From Sutcliffiella horikoshii DSM 8719 (lineage in GTDB: Bacteria > Bacillota > Bacilli > Bacillales > Bacillaceae_I): a stretch of DNA of 64,000 nt. Each line of letters starts with the position of its first letter. Positions within the stretch are counted from its first letter, which is position 1. The notes under the pieces are model-generated. The model searched no databases, was not told the origin of the DNA, and was given only the letters and a program-made list of their open reading frames with translations. The translations under genes and the position numbers were made by a program. The stretch covers positions 1 to 64,000 of the forward strand of contig LQXN01000058.1 of assembly GCA_001648575.1 (NCBI GenBank), read 5' to 3'. Of the stretch, positions 61,194 to 64,000 are shown one piece after another.

Positions 61194-63036
61194 CTTACAA
61201 CGAGACAAAATTTTGATCGCTGACGGCGCAATGGGGACCCTCCTCTATTCTTACGGTTCTGATTGTTGCTTTGAGGAATTGAATCTATCGCAGCCAAACC
61301 AAATCTATAATATACACAAGGCTTACCTCCATGCAGGTGCGAACCTCATCCAGACCAACACGTATGCGGCCAACTACCATAAGCTTGAGCGCTATGGGTT
61401 GCAAGATCAGGTGAAGGAAATAAACAGTGCCGCGGTCAGGCTGGCCAAAAAGGCCGTGGCGGATCACCCAGGAGCGCATGTGGTCGGGACAATCGGAGGG
61501 ATCCGAGCCATCAAGCCCGAAGCCATTCCCCTTGAAGAAATCAAACGCACCTTCCGTGAGCAGCTTTACTGCCTGCTGCTTGAAGGGGTTGATGGTATAT
61601 TGCTAGAAACCTTCTATGACCTGGAAGAATTGGAGACGGTCCTGCAGATTGCCAGAAAAGAAACAGACCTGCCGATTATTGCGCAAGTGTCGCTCCAAGA
61701 GGTTGGCTATTTACAAAATCGCGTGCCTATTACAGACGCATTGAACCGCTTGGAATCGCTTGGTGCCGATATCGTCGGATTGAACTGCCGTCTTGGTCCA
61801 TACCATATGATTTCCACACTGGAAGAGGTATCGATTCCAAAGACTGCTTATCTATCGGCTTATCCGAACGCAAGTCTTCCCTCTTATGTGGACGGAAAAC
61901 TTGAGTATGACAGCGATGCGGATTATTTTAAAGAAACGGCCCTTGCTTTTCGCGATCAGGGCGTACGGTTAATCGGCGGTTGCTGCGGGACGACTCCCGC
62001 CCACATAAGGGCTTTTTCGGAGGCACTTCAGGGTGTCACTCCTTTAAAAGAAAAGCAGGTAAAGCGGAAAGAGAGAACCATCATCATTCCTTCAAAAAAG
62101 AAGGAAGTGCCGACACCACTTTTTGAAAAAGCAAAAAAACAACAATCCATCATCGTGGAACTCGATCCTCCGCGCAAACTGAACACAGATAAATTCATGA
62201 CCGGCGCTAAAGCATTGAAGGATGCGGGCATTGATGCGCTCACGTTGGCGGACAATTCCCTTGCTTCCCCGCGGGTCTGCAACACTGCACTGGGATCGAT
62301 TGTGAAATCAGATATCGGCTTGCGCCCGCTTATCCACATCACCTGCCGAGACCGCAATCTGATCGGCTTGCAGTCACATTTGATGGGGCTCCATCAGCTT
62401 GGCATTCATGACGTGTTGGCAGTCACAGGCGACCCGACAAAGGTCGGTGATTTTCCTGGTGCCTCCTCTGTCTATGATGTCACATCGTTTGGTCTCATCA
62501 ATATGATCAAACAGTTCAACCAAGGAGTCTCCCTATCTGGAAAAGAACTTGGCGAGCGCACCAGCTTCTCAGTCGGAGCTGCCTTCAACCCCAACGTACG
62601 CGTCATTGATAAGGCGGTCGAACGATTGGAGAAAAAAATAGACGCAGGTGCAGACTATTTCATCAGTCAGCCTGTCTTTTCAGAAGAAAAACTACTCGAA
62701 GTCCATCAGGCTACTAAACATATCGATGCCCCTATCTATATTGGGATCATGCCGCTTACAAGCAGCAGAAATGCCAATTTCCTTCATCATGAAGTGCCGG
62801 GAATCAAGCTGACTCCACAGGTGCTCGGGGCGATGAATCGTCACCAGGATGACCCGCAGCAGGCAACTATAGAGGGGCTTAACATCGCGAAAGGGCTGCT
62901 TGATGCGGCACTTGAACTATTTAATGGTATCTACTTGATCACACCGTTCATGCGCTATGAACTGACAGTAGACCTTGCCAAGCATGCCAAAAAATACGGT
63001 CCGGTCCATTCATCCAGGAGGGTTCAAAATGTCTAA
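61177..63036 (+). CDS. yitJ: bifunctional homocysteine S-methyltransferase / methylenetetrahydrofolate reductase
   Basis: A 619-aa fusion. The N-terminal half (about 1-290) is a zinc-dependent homocysteine methyltransferase with [22 protein letters not shown] and the Cys pair of [16 protein letters not shown]. The C-terminal half (about 320-610) is a MetF-like reductase with [36 protein letters not shown] and [10 protein letters not shown]. It would make 5-methyl-THF and can supply the methyl-transfer step. It overlaps metH by 8 bp. Confidence 0.95.
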   Translation: MGILDSLQRDKILIADGAMGTLLYSYGSDCCFEELNLSQPNQIYNIHKAYLHAGANLIQTNTYAANYHKLERYGLQDQVKEINSAAVRLAKKAVADHPGAHVVGTIGGIRAIKPEAIPLEEIKRTFREQLYCLLLEGVDGILLETFYDLEELETVLQIARKETDLPIIAQVSLQEVGYLQNRVPITDALNRLESLGADIVGLNCRLGPYHMISTLEEVSIPKTAYLSAYPNASLPSYVDGKLEYDSDADYFKETALAFRDQGVRLIGGCCGTTPAHIRAFSEALQGVTPLKEKQVKRKERTIIIPSKKKEVPTPLFEKAKKQQSIIVELDPPRKLNTDKFMTGAKALKDAGIDALTLADNSLASPRVCNTALGSIVKSDIGLRPLIHITCRDRNLIGLQSHLMGLHQLGIHDVLAVTGDPTKVGDFPGASSVYDVTSFGLINMIKQFNQGVSLSGKELGERTSFSVGAAFNPNVRVIDKAVERLEKKIDAGADYFISQPVFSEEKLLEVHQATKHIDAPIYIGIMPLTSSRNANFLHHEVPGIKLTPQVLGAMNRHQDDPQQATIEGLNIAKGLLDAALELFNGIYLITPFMRYELTVDLAKHAKKYGPVHSSRRVQNV

Positions 63037-64000
63037 ACCTATCACACTACTAGAACAACAGATTCAAAAGAAAATACTGGTCATGGACGGGGCGATGGGA
63101 ACGATGCTGCAGCAGGCAAACCTTACGCCAGAAGACTTTGGCGGCGAAGAGTATGACGGCTGTAACGAGAACCTGAACATCACCGCACCCGATGTCATCG
63201 AACGCATCCATGTAGAATATCTGAACGCCGGTGCCGATATTGTGGAAACCAATACCTTCGGCGGCACAGACCTTGTTCTTGATGAATATGAGCTTGGTTT
63301 TAAAGCTTACGAGATCAATAGGCTTGGCGCAGAAATTGCCAAGCGTGCGACCACTCAGGTGTCCACCCCGGAGTGGCCGCGCTTTGTGGCGGGCTCCATC
63401 GGTCCGACAACGAAAACACTGAGTGTTACGGGCGGAACCACTTTTGACGCTCTGACAGATTCCTATGAAGAGCAGGCGCGAGGGTTGTTGGACGGCGGTT
63501 CTGATTGTCTTTTAGTAGAGACAAGCCAAGATTTATTGAACGTAAAATGCGCCTTCCTTGGGATCCAGCGCGCTTTTGAAAAGACCGGCATCACCATTCC
63601 TGTCATCATCTCCGGCACCATCGAACCGATGGGAACCACACTTGCAGGTCAGGCGATCGATGCCTTCTATGTTTCTGTGGAGCATATGAAACCTCTTGCA
63701 GTCGGGTTGAATTGTGCGACCGGCCCGGAATTCATGCAGGATCATATCAGGACGCTTTCCAGCTTGTCCAAAAGTGCGGTCAGCTGCTATCCGAATGCCG
63801 GCCTCCCGGATGAGGAGGGCCATTACCATGAAACACCACAGTCCCTTGCAACAAAGCTTGCAGGCTTTGCCGAGCAAGGCTGGCTGAACATTGTCGGCGG
63901 CTGTTGCGGGACGACACCAGACCATATTCGCGCGATTGCGGAAGTGATGAAGAGTCACAAGCCCCGGGCTGCAACTGTAACCGACCACCACAGCGTCTCC
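63029..64000 (+). CDS. metH: cobalamin-dependent methionine synthase, N-terminal part (cut by window edge)
   Basis: Open from ATG (CAGGAGGG upstream) to the window end, 324 codons. It shows [51 protein letters not shown] and zinc-site [15 protein letters not shown] of the homocysteine-binding domain of MetH. The folate, cobalamin and activation domains would lie beyond the edge. It completes the methionine operon. Confidence 0.95.
   Translation, partial: MSKPITLLEQQIQKKILVMDGAMGTMLQQANLTPEDFGGEEYDGCNENLNITAPDVIERIHVEYLNAGADIVETNTFGGTDLVLDEYELGFKAYEINRLGAEIAKRATTQVSTPEWPRFVAGSIGPTTKTLSVTGGTTFDALTDSYEEQARGLLDGGSDCLLVETSQDLLNVKCAFLGIQRAFEKTGITIPVIISGTIEPMGTTLAGQAIDAFYVSVEHMKPLAVGLNCATGPEFMQDHIRTLSSLSKSAVSCYPNAGLPDEEGHYHETPQSLATKLAGFAEQGWLNIVGGCCGTTPDHIRAIAEVMKSHKPRAATVTDHHSVS

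Overview
The window comes from a low-to-moderate GC, spore-forming member of the Bacillaceae (Bacillus sensu lato). The evidence is a ddl-murF-cshA ... acpS-ydcC-alr-ndoAI-ndoA-rsbRSTUVWX-sigB-tex-cmpA-sprT-tRNA block in nearly the Bacillus subtilis order, strong GGAGG ribosome sites, frequent TTG/GTG starts, the spore gene cmpA, a complete sigma-B partner-switching operon and an S-box riboswitch. I name no species. No prophage, CRISPR array, transposase or restriction system was seen.

Layout. Positions 1-1865 (minus strand) hold a ten-tRNA cluster read into the 5' end of a 16S rRNA gene, with one strong promoter at the head and a second inside the cluster. From 1.9 to 22.9 kb nearly everything is on the minus strand: sprT-like, tex, the sigma-B operon, the MazEF-type ndoAI/ndoA pair, alr, ydcC, acpS, ydbST, uvsE, cshA, murF and ddl. 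cmpA and a rhomboid protease are the exceptions. 23-30 kb holds a secreted beta-propeller protein and a copper operon (csoR-copZ-copA-His-rich membrane protein-siroheme-type protein). 30-35 kb has a TVP38-type membrane protein, helD behind a likely attenuator, and a lone bioB with a BirA-type operator. 35.8-38.5 kb is a general-stress island (SDR, an Asn/Ser-rich KGG-repeat protein, CsbD-like, two tiny membrane proteins). 38.6-43.2 kb is a ynjBCD-like ABC transporter joined to a CDP-alcohol phosphatidyltransferase. 43.5-50.7 kb has ppaC, a VWA lipoprotein, a Rieske oxidoreductase, a YflT-type stress protein and a Fur-boxed ABC exporter. 50.8-54.2 kb is a YkoGH-type two-component system with two PepSY proteins. 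54.4-57.9 kb is cydDC with a Rex-type operator. 58.4-64 kb is an S-box-controlled methionine operon (metI-metC-yitJ-metH) cut by the window edge.

How the genes work together. The sigma-B operon at the left has likely targets in the same window. Sigma-B-like promoters (GTTTAA-type -35, GGG(T/A)AT -10) lie before rsbV, before the first tiny membrane protein and before the YflT gene. The copper genes form a sensor, chaperone and pump set. The four methionine genes carry activated homoserine to methionine.

The most unusual material is between genes. Three intergenic loci (43.39, 44.65 and 58.1 kb) carry short tandem arrays of exactly 21 bp period, with a different core sequence at each locus. 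A roughly 200-bp MITE-like element sits twice (12.4 and 48.2 kb) inside a duplicated transcription terminator, and relatives of its structured core occur at 58.7 kb and, decayed, at 38.6 kb. helD has a leader with a nine-codon ORF running through the 5' arm of a terminator, the layout of a ribosome-stalling attenuator. A 25-nt copy of the 5' part of tRNA-Asn lies just after the tRNA cluster promoter.
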